Notes: generated by a model not told the origin, from the sequence alone. 49,712 bases of DNA from Rossellomorea aquimaris (GCF_003315075.1 NZ_QNRJ01000026.1:1-49712); one strand, 5' to 3'; counted from the stretch's first letter, positions 7,178 to 17,171 are shown. A program made the numbers and translations.

Positions 7178-8935
7178 ATGTTTAGTATTTTTAAGAAATT
7201 ATCGTGGTTTTTTATTGAAAATTGGAAGAGATATACGGTGGCCATCGTTCTATTGACGATTGTCGGAATCCTTGATGTGATTCCACCAAAGCTTGTGGGG
7301 AATGCCATTGATGACATTCACCTGGGGGCGATGACGTGGGAAGTCGTCGTGAAATATCTATGGCTGATTGCCGGAATCGCACTCATTTCGTACGCAATGA
7401 CGTATGTGTGGATGTATCAATTATTTGGCGGAGCCTTTCTCGTTGAGCGTAAGCTTCGCGGTAAATTTATGGGACATTTATTAAAGATGACTCCGACTTT
7501 TTTTGAAAAGAATCGTACGGGAGATTTAATGGCAAGGGCAACGAATGATCTGAAGGCCATCTCGGTTACAGCCGGTTTCGGGGTTTTGACACTAATCGAT
7601 TCCAGTGTCTTTATGTTAACGATCCTTTTCACAATGGGATTTCTTATCAGCTGGAAATTGACTATCGCAGCGATATTGCCGCTTCCGATCATGGCTATGT
7701 TGATGAAGGTGTACGGTGCTAGAATTCATAAGCGATTCACGGAAGCCCAGGATTCATTCGGTGACTTGAATGATAAAGTGCTTGAGTCGATTGCAGGTGT
7801 CCGTGTCATTCGTGCGTATGTACAGGAAAGAGCGGATGAGAAGCGTTTCGCTGATATGACTGAAGACGTCTATAACAAGAATATTGGAGTGGCAAAGATT
7901 GATTCCCTCTTTGAACCAACAATCAAAGTCCTCGTCGGGTTGAGCTATTTGATCGGACTTGGTTATGGAGCCTACCTTGTGTTTCACCAATCGATCACAT
8001 TGGGAGAGCTTGTTTCCTTTAACGTTTACCTCGGGATGCTGATATGGCCGATGTTTGCCATCGGAGAGTTGATCAATATCATGCAGCGCGGGAATGCATC
8101 ACTTGACCGGGTTCAAGAGACACTTGATTATGTGCAGGACGTTCAAGACTCCGAGAACCCTAAATGGATTGATTCACCTGAGCATATCGGATTCAAGGAA
8201 GTGGACTTTCAATACCCATCCTCAAATGTACTGAACCTTTCCGATATCAATGTGAACATCCAACAAGGAGGTACCCTTGGAATCGTCGGGAAGACAGGAA
8301 GCGGAAAAACAACCTTAATCAAGCAGCTCCTCCGTGAATACCCTGCCGGAAAAGGGTCTTTATCCATTGGAGGGGTCCCGATCAGTGAATTGACCATCCA
8401 GCAGGTTAGGGACTGGATCGGTTATGTGCCCCAGGATCATGTCCTTTTCTCAAGGACCGTCAGAGAAAACATTCTGTTCGGAAGACATGATGCGACTGAG
8501 CAAGACCTGGAACAAGCCATTGAACTGGCTGATTTCAAAAAAGATCTTGAAATGCTTCCTGACGGATTGACCACTCTTGTAGGAGAAAAGGGTGTGGCCC
8601 TGTCTGGTGGTCAGAAGCAGCGGATTTCGATTGCCCGGGCGCTGATCAAAAATCCGGAAATCCTGATTATGGATGACTCGCTATCGGCTGTGGATGCGAA
8701 AACAGAAGCGAAGATCATAGACAATATACGAAAAGAACGTGAAGGAAAAACAACGATTATTACGACTCATCGTCTATCCGCCGTTCAGCATGCAGACTGG
8801 ATTATCGTGTTTGAAGATGGGAAAGTGGTAGAAGAAGGGGTGCATGAACGACTCCTTGAAAATGGTGGTTGGTATAAAGAACAATTCGATCGCCAACAAG
8901 TTGAAGATTCCTCACGCGAGGAGGTGGGCGCATGA
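7178..8935 (+). CDS. bmrC: Heterodimeric multidrug ABC exporter subunit BmrC (YheI)
   Basis: A 585-residue half-transporter with a six-helix membrane domain (about 15-310) and a nucleotide-binding domain. Walker A GKTGSGKT covers residues 371-378, the signature is LSGGQKQR, and Walker B ends in MDDS, with Asp500 where canonical exporters have the catalytic Glu. That degenerate site is the known hallmark of BmrC, whose partner BmrD supplies the active site. The pair exports drugs from the cytoplasm. The ATG follows GAGGAGG (7162-7168); the stop overlaps bmrD by 4 bp. An ATG at 7171 is out of frame. Confidence 0.93.
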   Translation: MFSIFKKLSWFFIENWKRYTVAIVLLTIVGILDVIPPKLVGNAIDDIHLGAMTWEVVVKYLWLIAGIALISYAMTYVWMYQLFGGAFLVERKLRGKFMGHLLKMTPTFFEKNRTGDLMARATNDLKAISVTAGFGVLTLIDSSVFMLTILFTMGFLISWKLTIAAILPLPIMAMLMKVYGARIHKRFTEAQDSFGDLNDKVLESIAGVRVIRAYVQERADEKRFADMTEDVYNKNIGVAKIDSLFEPTIKVLVGLSYLIGLGYGAYLVFHQSITLGELVSFNVYLGMLIWPMFAIGELINIMQRGNASLDRVQETLDYVQDVQDSENPKWIDSPEHIGFKEVDFQYPSSNVLNLSDINVNIQQGGTLGIVGKTGSGKTTLIKQLLREYPAGKGSLSIGGVPISELTIQQVRDWIGYVPQDHVLFSRTVRENILFGRHDATEQDLEQAIELADFKKDLEMLPDGLTTLVGEKGVALSGGQKQRISIARALIKNPEILIMDDSLSAVDAKTEAKIIDNIRKEREGKTTIITTHRLSAVQHADWIIVFEDGKVVEEGVHERLLENGGWYKEQFDRQQVEDSSREEVGA

Positions 8936-10950
8936 ACGTCGGAAGAAGACTAACCGAGTATGCCCTTATTTATAAAAAAATCATCATTGCTGCCCTTTTG
9001 ATGCTGAGTGTGTCAGTAGCGGCTGAACTTGCAGGTCCTTTTATTGCGAAGAAACTGATCGATGATCATATACTTGGAATCGAATCCACCTGGTATGAAA
9101 CGGTGGAGGGGAAAGAAGCTGTATCCTATAAGGGGAAATGGTATAAACGTGAACAATATTTTTCAGAAGGGGAGACGAGAAAAGATGATATCCGTATCTT
9201 ACAGGTCGGGAGAGAGTTTTATTTCGTTCCTTCCACCGTCTCCTTCGACGGAGAAAGGTCGGTCCATTCAGGGGAAATGACGATCACGAAAGGCGATGAG
9301 TCGGCCGCTTATCCCGCCGAGAAGTTGACCGGAGAAGAGCTGCTGCGTTTTTATAATCCTGAAATCCCGAAGATCATTAAATTGATTGCCTTCTATTTTG
9401 GGCTGCTTGTCGTCGCTGCCTTTTTCCAATACGGTCAGCGATACTATTTGCAAAAGGCAGCAAACCGGGTCATTCAGAAAATGCGTAATGATGTGTTCCA
9501 GCATATCCAGAAGCTTCCGATCCGCTATTTTGATAATCTGCCGGCAGGAAAGGTCGTAGCGAGGATCACAAACGATACCGAAGCAATCCGGGATCTGTAT
9601 GTAACAGTCTTATCAACCTTTTTCTCCAGTACAATTTACATTATTGGAATATACATCGCACTCTTTATACTTGATGCAAAATTAGCAGCCATTTGCTTGA
9701 TCCTGATTCCGATCCTGGTTGTATGGACGTACCTGTATCGTATCTATGCGTCTAAATACAATCATATCATCAGATCGAAAGTGAGTGATATCAATGCCAT
9801 GATCAATGAGTCGATCCAGGGCATGAACATCATTCAGGCTTTCAGCAGAGAAAAGAAAACGAACGAAGAATTCGAAGAGTTGAACGAAACGCATTTCAAG
9901 TATCAAAATAAACTCTTGAGCTTGAACTCCATGACATCCCACAACCTGGTCGGGGTACTGAGAAACATCACCTTTGTCGCATTCATCTGGTATTTCGGAG
10001 GTGCTTCTATGGGAGTGGGATCGGTTGTCACGTTGGGGGTGCTCTATGCCTTCGTCGATTACATCAACCGATTGTTCCAGCCGGTGACAGGGATCGTCAA
10101 TCAGCTGGCAAACCTTGAGCAGGCACTTGTGGCAGGGGAACGGGTTTTTCGCCTGTTGGAAGAGACCGGAACCCCGGTTGAAGATGAGAAAATGAGCAGG
10201 TATGACGGAAATGTCAGCTTTGAACATGTCTTCTTTGGGTACAAGGAAAATGAATATGTGCTGAAGGATATCACGTTTACCGCAAGCAAAGGCGAAACCG
10301 TTGCCCTGGTGGGGCACACAGGTTCAGGGAAAAGCTCAATCATGAATCTATTGTTCCGTTTTTACGATAGCAACGAAGGGAAGATCCTGATTGACGGAAA
10401 AGACATTATAGATATTCCCTATCAAACGATCCGTGAGCATATGGGAATTGTCTTGCAGGACCCTTATTTGTTTACGGGAACCATCGCATCCAATGTAAGC
10501 TTGGATGACCCCAGAATTTCAAGGGAACAGGTGGAAGCAGCACTCAAAGCCGTCGGTGCTGAAAAAGTGTTCAAAAACCTTGAGAACGGCTATGACGAAC
10601 CGGTGATCGAGAAAGGAAGCACCCTTTCTTCAGGGCAGCGTCAATTGATCTCCTTTGCAAGGGCCCTTGCTTTTAATCCAGCGATCCTGATTTTGGATGA
10701 AGCGACGTCGAGCATTGATACAGAGACGGAAGCAGTCATTCAGGAAGCGATGGAAGTCTTGAAAAAGGGCAGAACGACCTTCATCATCGCACATCGACTA
10801 TCCACGATTAAGAGTGCCGACCAAATCATTGTATTGGATCGGGGAGAAATTGTGGAAAGGGGCAATCATGACGAACTGATGAAGCAGAAAGGCCGCTATT
10901 ATCAAATGTATCAGCTTCAGCAGGGATCACAAGGAGACATGGCAGGGTAA
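8932..10950 (+). CDS. bmrD: Heterodimeric multidrug ABC exporter subunit BmrD (YheH)
   Basis: A 672-residue half-transporter (B. subtilis BmrD is 673). A roughly 100-residue hydrophilic insert lies between helices 1 and 2 (about 45-145), the extracellular domain typical of BmrD. The nucleotide-binding domain has Walker A GHTGSGKS (around 461-468), signature LSSGQRQL and Walker B ILILDEATSSID with intact catalytic Glu590. It pairs with BmrC to form an asymmetric exporter with one consensus ATPase site. Translation is coupled through the ATGA overlap. Confidence 0.93.
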   Translation: MNVGRRLTEYALIYKKIIIAALLMLSVSVAAELAGPFIAKKLIDDHILGIESTWYETVEGKEAVSYKGKWYKREQYFSEGETRKDDIRILQVGREFYFVPSTVSFDGERSVHSGEMTITKGDESAAYPAEKLTGEELLRFYNPEIPKIIKLIAFYFGLLVVAAFFQYGQRYYLQKAANRVIQKMRNDVFQHIQKLPIRYFDNLPAGKVVARITNDTEAIRDLYVTVLSTFFSSTIYIIGIYIALFILDAKLAAICLILIPILVVWTYLYRIYASKYNHIIRSKVSDINAMINESIQGMNIIQAFSREKKTNEEFEELNETHFKYQNKLLSLNSMTSHNLVGVLRNITFVAFIWYFGGASMGVGSVVTLGVLYAFVDYINRLFQPVTGIVNQLANLEQALVAGERVFRLLEETGTPVEDEKMSRYDGNVSFEHVFFGYKENEYVLKDITFTASKGETVALVGHTGSGKSSIMNLLFRFYDSNEGKILIDGKDIIDIPYQTIREHMGIVLQDPYLFTGTIASNVSLDDPRISREQVEAALKAVGAEKVFKNLENGYDEPVIEKGSTLSSGQRQLISFARALAFNPAILILDEATSSIDTETEAVIQEAMEVLKKGRTTFIIAHRLSTIKSADQIIVLDRGEIVERGNHDELMKQKGRYYQMYQLQQGSQGDMAG

Positions 10951-10956
10951 TGGGGG

Positions 10957-11000
10957 AAGGGCATCTGACGAATGGAGTCGGATGCCCTTTATCTTCTTTT
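10957..11000 (+). terminator. Terminator after bmrD
   Basis: A 13-bp stem (10957-10969 / 10977-10989, one G-U) with a 7-base loop, then a TATCTTCTTTT tract. From 11001 to 11170 I see only the promoter region of the next gene, with TATAAT at 11129-11134. Confidence 0.85.
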
Positions 11001-11170
11001 GGTAGAAAAACAGTCTGAGGTACAATCAAATAGCCCTGTGATTTCTGCATAAATACAATTTTCTGCAAAGAAAACAGGACTTTTGTGGGATTTTGTCGTT
11101 TTAAATCGAATTTCTCTCTTAATCAATGTATAATTTAATTGATAAAAAAGTTTCATAAAGGGAGGATCCT

Positions 11171-11551
11171 ATGATGGGATGGGCAATCGCCATTTTATTT
11201 GGGACAGCAGTCGTGCTGCTCATTATATCGTTTATTAAAACGACACAATCCAACTCGCAACTTGAACAACAAATAGAGCATGTTTCAATTTCAGTATTGA
11301 ATGAAGTACATGACCTGGAGAAGCAGTTACGGAATCTTCAATTAGATGCTGAAATTACAGCACAACAGTCTGGGGCAGCACCAGCGGAATCGGAAGAACG
11401 GTTTATGCTGCGTGAGATGCTTGACTTACATAAAAGAGGGTATTCTATTCAAAGCATTGCATCCAAAAAACAGCTCACACCGAATGAGGTAGAGCGCATG
11501 CTTGCTCCTTACATGACAAGGAAGACTGAAAGGAGCTTAGTAGCACAATGA
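11171..11551 (+). CDS. Small membrane-anchored protein, unknown
   Basis: A 126-residue protein with one N-terminal transmembrane helix (about 4-22), a probable coiled coil (about 28-60, EQQIEHVSISVLNEVHDLEKQ), and a C-terminal segment, HKRGYSIQSIASKKQLTPNEVERML, that resembles a helix-turn-helix. I do not recognise the family. A GGGAGGAT ribosome site precedes ATG 11171. It overlaps the next gene by 4 bp, so the two are probably made together, perhaps for cell-envelope work given the partner. Confidence 0.7.
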   Translation: MMGWAIAILFGTAVVLLIISFIKTTQSNSQLEQQIEHVSISVLNEVHDLEKQLRNLQLDAEITAQQSGAAPAESEERFMLREMLDLHKRGYSIQSIASKKQLTPNEVERMLAPYMTRKTERSLVAQ

Positions 11552-12042
11552 GAGTGACGCCTAATTCATTGCGCAGTTTTGCTGCAGGTCTCTTAATCGC
11601 AACGACGTCAATCGGTGCCGTTTATATGTTTGGTCCTTCGGAAGCCGAGAGTACAGCGAAAGTGGAAACCTTTAAAACGGAGAAGCTTTCAGAGGAAGAA
11701 ATGGTAAAACAACTGACTTCAAACGGTTTTGTTATACATACAGAAGCAGAGTGGAACAAGCAGCTTACAGCCATGAACGAGAACCAGGAAGAGAAAGCGG
11801 AAGATAAGAAAGAGGAAAAAACGGACGATAAGGTCGTTTACAAGACCATATTGACTGTTTCTACCGGTATGACAAGTATTGATGTCGGAAATGCCCTGGA
11901 AAACGCAAACATCATCAAAGACGGCCTCGACTTCTACAAAGAAGTTGAAAAGCGAGGACTTGAGAATGATTTGCGCCCTGGTACGTTCGAAGTCGAGAGC
12001 GGAATGACAACAGACGAAATCATTTCAACTATATTCAAATAA
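11548..12042 (+). CDS. YceG/MltG-like N-terminal domain protein, short
   Basis: A 164-residue protein with an N-terminal membrane anchor (about 10-29), an acidic, lysine-rich linker, and a C-terminal domain whose ending DLRPGTFEVESGMTTDEIISTIFK resembles the LysM-like part of MltG/YceG endolytic transglycosylases. MltG proteins are about 340 residues; the catalytic region with the active-site Glu is absent, so this is unlikely to cut peptidoglycan itself. It may bind or localise at the wall. A strong terminator ends the pair. Confidence 0.65.
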   Translation: MRVTPNSLRSFAAGLLIATTSIGAVYMFGPSEAESTAKVETFKTEKLSEEEMVKQLTSNGFVIHTEAEWNKQLTAMNENQEEKAEDKKEEKTDDKVVYKTILTVSTGMTSIDVGNALENANIIKDGLDFYKEVEKRGLENDLRPGTFEVESGMTTDEIISTIFK

Positions 12043-12047
12043 TGGGT

Positions 12048-12079
12048 AGTAGGGACAGGGGACTGTCCCTACTTTTTTT
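12048..12079 (+). terminator. Terminator with perfect 11-bp stem
   Basis: AGTAGGGACAG (12048-12058), GGGA loop, CTGTCCCTACT (12063-12073), then T7. A second GGGACA...TGTGCCCC pairing just after (12090-12114) resembles dispersed repeats common in Bacillus genomes. Confidence 0.88.
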
Positions 12080-12117
12080 GGTCAACAATTTGGGACAAGC
12101 GACCTGTGCCCCGACAC

Positions 12118-12726
12118 TCAGTAACAAATCCCCACGCGAGTTCTGATATAGCGATCATCTTCCAGCTGTTGGTAGATGAAATCCCCCGTGTCATATATGG
12201 AGACGCTTTTTCCGTCTTCAGGAAGGACATCACCCTCTGTCCGGAATTCCCCAAGGCGCTCTCCATCTGGTAGGTAAGTGGGACAAACAATCGTCCAATC
12301 CATTTCTGAAGCTTTTAAAATTAAATAGGTTCTTAAATGGTCTTCGGCAGCAGTCGTGCTTCTTCGTTTAGATTCACTTGACTGAAATCGATACAGACTG
12401 GACTCCTTTCGGGCTTGAAGGATCCCTGCTGTCCCACAGGTAATGATACGTTTTACACCATGATACCTCATTGCTTTTAAGAGGATGGGCATGCTCCTTG
12501 AAAGTATGTCATTTTTATCCGTATTCAAGCAGCTGATCACCGCATCGCAACCCTCTATGGTTTTCATAACATCTGCTTCATTCAATACATCGCCAGCAAT
12601 ATCGATACCAGATGCTTGTCCATCCCTATATTTTCTCACCAGGCGATTTACTTCATGTGTGGAGTTTGCTTGTTGAAAGACAACAGAACCGACTCGGCCC
12701 GTACTTCCGAATAAAGCGATTTTCAT
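12118..12726 (-). CDS. NAD(P)-binding (NmrA/SDR-like) oxidoreductase
   Basis: A 202-residue Rossmann-fold protein. MKIALFGSTGRVGS contains the GxxGxxG dinucleotide-binding loop at residues 8-14, with CDAVISCLNT and GVKRIITCGTAG following as in NAD(P)-binding domain 10 proteins. It likely binds NADPH and reduces, or only senses, a small substrate. I chose ATG 12726 with GGGAGG 8 bases upstream; a TTG at 12729 is less likely. B. subtilis has another protein of this fold, YheG, at the similar map position, but similarity is too loose to use that name. Confidence 0.75.
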   Translation of the reverse strand: MKIALFGSTGRVGSVVFQQANSTHEVNRLVRKYRDGQASGIDIAGDVLNEADVMKTIEGCDAVISCLNTDKNDILSRSMPILLKAMRYHGVKRIITCGTAGILQARKESSLYRFQSSESKRRSTTAAEDHLRTYLILKASEMDWTIVCPTYLPDGERLGEFRTEGDVLPEDGKSVSIYDTGDFIYQQLEDDRYIRTRVGICY

Positions 12727-12855
12727 CAATATGACCTCCCTTTTCCCATTAGAAATAGTTTATCGCAAAATCGTTATTCTTTACATGATTGAGCCTATGA
12801 GAACACATACTAATGAGTGTGAAGAATGAAAAAGTCTCGAATTGAAACTTTTGTA

Positions 12856-12884
12856 TTGACTTATTTCTTGTATCGTTTTATGAT
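12856..12884 (+). promoter_or_regulatory. Sigma-A promoter of tcyABC
   Basis: TTGACT (12856-12861), a 17-base spacer and TATGAT (12879-12884), about 50 bp before the tcyA start. I could not identify a convincing CymR operator. Confidence 0.7.
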
Positions 12885-12932
12885 GACATTCGTAATAGTT
12901 TTAAATCCGATAAGAATAGTGGGGGTTTTACA

Positions 12933-13757
12933 ATGAAAAAATGGAAATTATCCATCATCATGCTAATTGCTTTATCCATGGTATTAGCTGCATGTGGTCA
13001 ATCTAATGATAAAAAAGAATCCAGCGGTGATTCTAAAGAAGGTTCTAAGACTTCACTTTACGATCAAGTGATGGAAGAAGGAGAATTACTTGTTGGCACG
13101 GAAGGTACATACCCTCCTTTCACATTCCACGACGAATCCGGGGAACTGACTGGATTTGACGTAGAGATTGCCCGTGAAGTAGCGAAGCGCCTTGGTGTCG
13201 AGGCGAAATTCCAGGAAACTCAGTGGGACGCAATGTTTGAAGGACTGAACTCCAAACGTTTTGATATGATTGCAAACCAAGTGGGAATTCGTGAAGATCG
13301 CCAGGAGAAATATGATTTCTCAAAACCATATATTGAATCAAGTGCAGTAGTGGTCGTATCGAAAGACAATAAAGACGTTACATCATTTGAAGATATCAAG
13401 GGATTAACTTCTGCTCAATCACTGACAAGTAACTACCGCGACATCGCTGAAAAAAATGGTGCTAAAATCCAGGGGGTAGAGGGACTGTCACAATCCATCC
13501 AACTCCTTGAACAAGGCAGAGTGGACGTGACAGTGAACGATAAAATCTCTATCCTGGATTATTTAAAGAAACAGCCGAATGCCAATGTCAAAATTGCGGC
13601 TGAAGCTGAAGATGCCGGTCAAAGTGGTCTCATGTTCCGTAAAGGCAACGACAAGTTAGTGGAAGAAGTAAACAAAGCGTTAGAGGAAATGAAAGAAGAC
13701 GGTACGTACAAAGAGATTTCTGAGAAATGGTTCGGAGAAGATGTATCTCCTAAGTAG
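12933..13757 (+). CDS. tcyA: Amino-acid ABC transporter lipoprotein, TcyA-like (L-cystine)
   Basis: A 274-residue extracellular solute-binding lipoprotein. The signal peptide ends in a lipobox with Cys21 (LAAC). The mature part has [52 protein letters not shown] and a KWFGEDVS ending, all like B. subtilis TcyA (YckK), the L-cystine-binding protein. It captures substrate for the TcyB/TcyC complex. A GGGGGT site precedes the ATG. The cystine assignment rests on similarity to TcyA; other polar amino acids are possible. Confidence 0.85.
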   Translation: MKKWKLSIIMLIALSMVLAACGQSNDKKESSGDSKEGSKTSLYDQVMEEGELLVGTEGTYPPFTFHDESGELTGFDVEIAREVAKRLGVEAKFQETQWDAMFEGLNSKRFDMIANQVGIREDRQEKYDFSKPYIESSAVVVVSKDNKDVTSFEDIKGLTSAQSLTSNYRDIAEKNGAKIQGVEGLSQSIQLLEQGRVDVTVNDKISILDYLKKQPNANVKIAAEAEDAGQSGLMFRKGNDKLVEEVNKALEEMKEDGTYKEISEKWFGEDVSPK

Positions 13758-14436
13758 TATTTACCAGGATCCTGAAGCAATGATTGATATTTTACAAAGC
13801 TCCCTGCTTCCAATGCTAGAGGGAGCTTTGTATTATTCTATCCCTCTGACGCTGATTTCTTTTGCTTTAGGAATGATCCTGGCCGTCCTTACAGCCCTTG
13901 CCCGATTGTCCAATGTATCGATTCTAAGGGGAATTGCACGATTCTATGTCTCTGCCATCAGGGGTACACCTTTACTCGTTCAATTGTTCATTATTTTCTA
14001 CGGATTACCTACACTTGGAATAAAGTTTGATCCGTTCCCGTCTGCCATCATCGCTTTCTCGTTGAATAAAGGTGCCTACTCCTCTGAAATCGTCCGTGCA
14101 GCAATCCAATCGATTCCTAAGGGCCAATGGGAAGCGGGTTATTCTATTGGTATGACGTATTCACAGGCCTTAAAGAGAATCATCCTGCCGCAGGCTACCA
14201 GAGTATCCATCCCGCCGCTATCGAACTCGTTCATTAGTTTGGTGAAGGATACCTCGCTTGCTTCTTTAATTCTCGTAACGGAAATGTTCAGAAAAGCACA
14301 GGAAATCGCTGCCACAAACTATGAGTTCCTGCTCATGTACATGGAAGCTGCTTTGCTGTACTGGATCATTTGCTTTATTCTATCCATCATTCAAGGGCGT
14401 ATCGAGACAAGACTGGACCGATATATTGCCAAGTAA
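13741..14436 (+). CDS. tcyB: Amino-acid ABC transporter permease, TcyB-like
   Basis: A 231-residue HisM-type permease with about five transmembrane helices. [23 protein letters not shown] and the EAA loop [25 protein letters not shown], which docks the ATPase, are diagnostic. I kept ATG 13741, overlapping tcyA by 17 bp with GGAG nearby, because the length fits TcyB (234 aa). ATG 13780, with AGGA ten bases upstream, is a possible shorter start. Confidence 0.85.
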   Translation: MYLLSSIYQDPEAMIDILQSSLLPMLEGALYYSIPLTLISFALGMILAVLTALARLSNVSILRGIARFYVSAIRGTPLLVQLFIIFYGLPTLGIKFDPFPSAIIAFSLNKGAYSSEIVRAAIQSIPKGQWEAGYSIGMTYSQALKRIILPQATRVSIPPLSNSFISLVKDTSLASLILVTEMFRKAQEIAATNYEFLLMYMEAALLYWIICFILSIIQGRIETRLDRYIAK

Positions 14437-14454
14437 TTTTAAAGGAGATTGAAT

Positions 14455-15189
14455 ATGATTTCCATCAAAGGATTAACCAAACGATTTGATCAATTAGAAG
14501 TATTAAAAGGAATGAATGTTGAAGTCAATAAAGGACAGGTGATCGTCCTGATCGGCCCATCGGGTTCAGGAAAGACAACCTTCCTGCGTTGCATAAATGC
14601 ACTGGAAACACCGAATGACGGAACCGTATCAATTGGCGGGACTTCCGTTGATTTCAATAAGAAGGTTTCCAAGCAGGAGCTTATTAAACTTAGACGGAAA
14701 ACAGGCATGGTGTTCCAAAACTATAATCTGTTTCCCCATATGACCGCACTGGAGAACGTAATGGAAGGACCAAATGTCGTCCAAAAACGCAATAAGTCCG
14801 AAACAAAGCAAAAAGCGATCAGATTGCTTGAAAAAGTAGGACTCGGTGACAAAGTGGACTATTATCCATTCCAGCTCTCAGGAGGACAGCAGCAGCGGGT
14901 CGGAATCGCAAGAGCATTAGCGATAGAGCCGGAAGTGATGCTCTTCGATGAACCAACCTCAGCACTAGACCCTGAATTGGTAGGAGAGGTTCTAAAAGTA
15001 ATGAAGGACCTTGCTGAAGAAGGAATGACCATGGTTGTCGTGACTCATGAAATGAGATTTGCCAAAGAAGCAGCTGATAAAGTCATCTTCATGGATGGTG
15101 GGTATATCGTTGAAGAAGGCTCTCCTCAAGAAGTGTTTGAACACCCTAAGAACGAACGTACGAAACAATTCCTGAACTTAATACAATAA
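14455..15189 (+). CDS. tcyC: Amino-acid ABC transporter ATPase, TcyC-like
   Basis: A 244-residue ATPase. Walker [10 protein letters not shown] lies at residues 34-42, the Q-loop at [17 protein letters not shown], the signature at LSGGQQQR and Walker B at [12 protein letters not shown]. It powers cystine uptake with TcyA and TcyB. ATG 14455 follows AAAGGAGAT at ideal spacing; a TTG six bases earlier lies inside that site. It ends the operon. Confidence 0.88.
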   Translation: MISIKGLTKRFDQLEVLKGMNVEVNKGQVIVLIGPSGSGKTTFLRCINALETPNDGTVSIGGTSVDFNKKVSKQELIKLRRKTGMVFQNYNLFPHMTALENVMEGPNVVQKRNKSETKQKAIRLLEKVGLGDKVDYYPFQLSGGQQQRVGIARALAIEPEVMLFDEPTSALDPELVGEVLKVMKDLAEEGMTMVVVTHEMRFAKEAADKVIFMDGGYIVEEGSPQEVFEHPKNERTKQFLNLIQ

Positions 15190-15194
15190 ATTGT

Positions 15195-15234
15195 AAAAGA
15201 TGAATGAGACTCATGCTCATTCATCTTTTTTTTT
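15195..15234 (+). terminator. Terminator after tcyC
   Basis: A perfect 14-bp stem (15195-15208 / 15216-15229) with a 7-base loop and a run of T's. Confidence 0.92.
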
Positions 15235-15346
15235 AGGTTTATGGTCATAATGTGATGTGAGACTAATAAACTTTTCTGAAAAAGGTTAGATCACCCTGAT
15301 TAGTGGAAATATGGTAATAGACGAGTCATTTAAGGGAGGAACTAGA

Positions 15347-16732
15347 ATGGAATATCGTATAGAACGTGACACAATCGGAGAGATGAAGGTACCCAAGGAA
15401 AAATATTGGGGAGCACAGACACAGCGAAGTAAAGAAAACTTCCAAATCGGTACAGAGAAAATGCCCATTGAGGTTACATATGCCTTCGCACAGTTAAAGA
15501 AAGCCGCCGCAGTCGTCAATCACTCACTTGGTAAGCTTTCAGATGCCAAGAAGAAGGCAATTGGACAGGCATGTGATGAAATCCTCGAAGGAAAGTGGGA
15601 TGCCCATTTTCCCCTTGTAGTATGGCAAACAGGAAGCGGTACACAATCCAATATGAACATAAATGAAGTCGTTTCCTATCGTGCGAATGAAATTCTCAAA
15701 GATAAAGGATCGGATGAAAAAGTCCATCCGAATGATGATGTGAACATGTCCCAAAGCTCCAATGATACATTCCCTACAGCCATGCATATCGCAGCGTACC
15801 AGGAAATCGAAGCAAAGCTGTTTCCTGTCGTTCAGGAATTCACTGCGACACTAAGAGAAAAAGAAGACCAATTCAGTGATATTATTAAAATCGGACGTAC
15901 CCATCTTCAGGATGCAACACCATTGACCCTCGGTCAGGAAATCAGCGGATGGCGCGCCATGATGGAGAAATCCTATAGTATGCTGAGGGAAAGCGTTCAT
16001 CAATTAGTCAATCTGGCTATCGGGGGGACGGCTGTCGGCACGGGGATCAACGCCGATCCGGAATTCGGTGACAAAGTGGCAAGACAACTAGAAGCTCAGA
16101 CAGGCATCAAGTTCATCTCATCTGATAATAAGTTTCATGCCCTAACGTCCCACGATGAAATCGTGTACGTGCACGGAGCTGTAAAAGCACTGGCAGCAGA
16201 TCTGATGAAAATAGCCAACGATGTCAGGTGGTTAGCGAGCGGTCCCCGTAGTGGTATTGGCGAATTAACCATACCTGCGAATGAACCGGGAAGTTCGATC
16301 ATGCCGGGTAAAGTGAATCCCACCCAGAGTGAAGCAGTGACGATGGTAGTGACACAAGTATTTGGGAACGACGCGGCCATCGGATTTGCCGCCAGCCAAG
16401 GAAACTTCGAACTTAATGTATTTAAACCGGTCATCATCTATAACATGCTGCAATCTGTACGCCTGCTTACAGATGGTATAAAGTCATTTAATGATAAGTG
16501 TGTGAAAGGACTAGAAGCGAACGTAGAGGTGATAGAAGACTTTGTTCAAAGGTCCCTTATGCTCGTAACCGCTTTAAATCCTTATATCGGGTATGAAAAA
16601 GCGGCTGAAATAGCCAAGAAAGCCCACACCAATGGCTCTACATTAAAAGAAGCAGCCATCGAATCAGGATATCTGACAGAAGAGGAGTATGATAAGTGGA
16701 TCGATCCGGCAAGCATGGTTCATAATAAATAG
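15347..16732 (+). CDS. fumC: Class II fumarate hydratase
   Basis: A 461-residue enzyme (B. subtilis CitG/FumC is 462) interconverting fumarate and L-malate in the TCA cycle as a cytoplasmic homotetramer. The superfamily signature [10 protein letters not shown] is at about 315-324. [14 protein letters not shown] (near 100), [15 protein letters not shown] and [16 protein letters not shown] form the active-site regions. ATG 15347 follows GGGAGGA (15334-15340); an upstream in-frame ATG at 15311 lacks a ribosome site. It is monocistronic. Confidence 0.95.
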   Translation: MEYRIERDTIGEMKVPKEKYWGAQTQRSKENFQIGTEKMPIEVTYAFAQLKKAAAVVNHSLGKLSDAKKKAIGQACDEILEGKWDAHFPLVVWQTGSGTQSNMNINEVVSYRANEILKDKGSDEKVHPNDDVNMSQSSNDTFPTAMHIAAYQEIEAKLFPVVQEFTATLREKEDQFSDIIKIGRTHLQDATPLTLGQEISGWRAMMEKSYSMLRESVHQLVNLAIGGTAVGTGINADPEFGDKVARQLEAQTGIKFISSDNKFHALTSHDEIVYVHGAVKALAADLMKIANDVRWLASGPRSGIGELTIPANEPGSSIMPGKVNPTQSEAVTMVVTQVFGNDAAIGFAASQGNFELNVFKPVIIYNMLQSVRLLTDGIKSFNDKCVKGLEANVEVIEDFVQRSLMLVTALNPYIGYEKAAEIAKKAHTNGSTLKEAAIESGYLTEEEYDKWIDPASMVHNK

Positions 16733-16739
16733 TATGAAT

Positions 16740-16770
16740 GGCCGGCTCCTGCTAGAGTCGGTTCTTTTTT
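16740..16770 (+). terminator. Terminator after fumC
   Basis: A 9-bp stem (16740-16748 / 16755-16763, two G-U pairs) followed by CT6. Confidence 0.75.
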
Positions 16771-16793
16771 AAATAGGAGAGACAGCCAAAATG

Positions 16794-16823
16794 AAAACCC
16801 CCGGCATAGAGACCGGGGGTTTT
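16794..16823. terminator. Bidirectional terminator, mainly for sspB
   Basis: A perfect 11-bp stem AAAACCCCCGG / CCGGGGGTTTT with an 8-base loop, 23 bp beyond the sspB stop. It yields U-runs on both strands. Confidence 0.9.
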
Positions 16824-16846
16824 ATCCAATCATATGCAATTGCTGA

Positions 16847-17065
16847 TTATTTTTGGTACCCGCCACCGATTTGTTGTTCAGCCATTTGAACCAGGCGTTT
16901 AGTGATTTCTCCACCTACAGAACCGTTAGCACGAGCTGTAGCATCTGGTCCTAATTGTACGCCAAATTCAGAAGCGATTTCGTACTTCATTTGGTCGATT
17001 GCTTGTTGAGCTCCTGGAGCTACTAGTTGGTTAGATGAATTGCTGCGAGATTGTTGCTGTTGCAT
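16847..17065 (-). CDS. sspB: Alpha/beta-type small acid-soluble spore protein
   Basis: A 72-residue [43 protein letters not shown] holds both family signatures, including the EFGV region (about 32-35) where the GPR protease cleaves during germination. It coats and protects DNA in the forespore. AAGGAGATG precedes the ATG at good spacing. B. subtilis sspB sits in the same neighbourhood next to yheE and yheD, which supports the symbol. It is expressed from a sigma-G promoter about 150 bp upstream through an unusually long, structured leader. Confidence 0.92.
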   Translation of the reverse strand: MQQQQSRSNSSNQLVAPGAQQAIDQMKYEIASEFGVQLGPDATARANGSVGGEITKRLVQMAEQQIGGGYQK

Positions 17066-17102
17066 AATCTGTCATCTCCTTAAAATGTATAAGATTTTTT
17101 TT

Positions 17103-17171
17103 TGGTTGGGTTAGCTGGAATTGCACCAGCCCGCTATTCCATGAGCGACCATCTTAATATGGTGTAACCCA
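17103..17171 (-). ncRNA. tRNA-like cloverleaf with encoded CCA in the sspB leader
   Basis: Read on the minus strand from 17171: a 7-bp acceptor-like stem (TGGGTTA 17171-17165 with TAACCCA 17113-17107), one base, a 5-bp arm (ACCAT/ATGGT, 6-base loop), a 4-bp arm (CGCT/AGCG, 8-base loop), one base, then a 5-bp arm (GCTGG/CCAGC, 7-base loop TGCAATT) abutting the acceptor's 3' strand exactly as a T-arm does. A discriminator A and CCA follow (17106-17103). The segment GGTGCAATTCC matches the tRNA B-box consensus at 10 of 11 positions. The U1-A72 pair and T-arm recall tRNA-Gln. It lacks the D-loop GG, a variable loop and a normal anticodon loop, so it is not a standard tRNA. Confidence 0.6.

Noticed and set aside
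9682..10317. 211-codon minus-strand ORF
   Set aside because: It lies wholly inside bmrD in antisense; sequence is His/Cys-rich shadow translation with no ribosome site.
17111..17139. First candidate sigma-G promoter for sspB (GAATA with CAGCTAA)
   Set aside because: Its -10 is imperfect and both boxes lie inside the cloverleaf; the element at 17216-17244 matches the consensus fully.
17103..17171. A normal, functional tRNA gene
   Set aside because: The D-arm lacks the conserved GG, there is no variable loop, and the anticodon loop has 8 bases, so it is called tRNA-like only.
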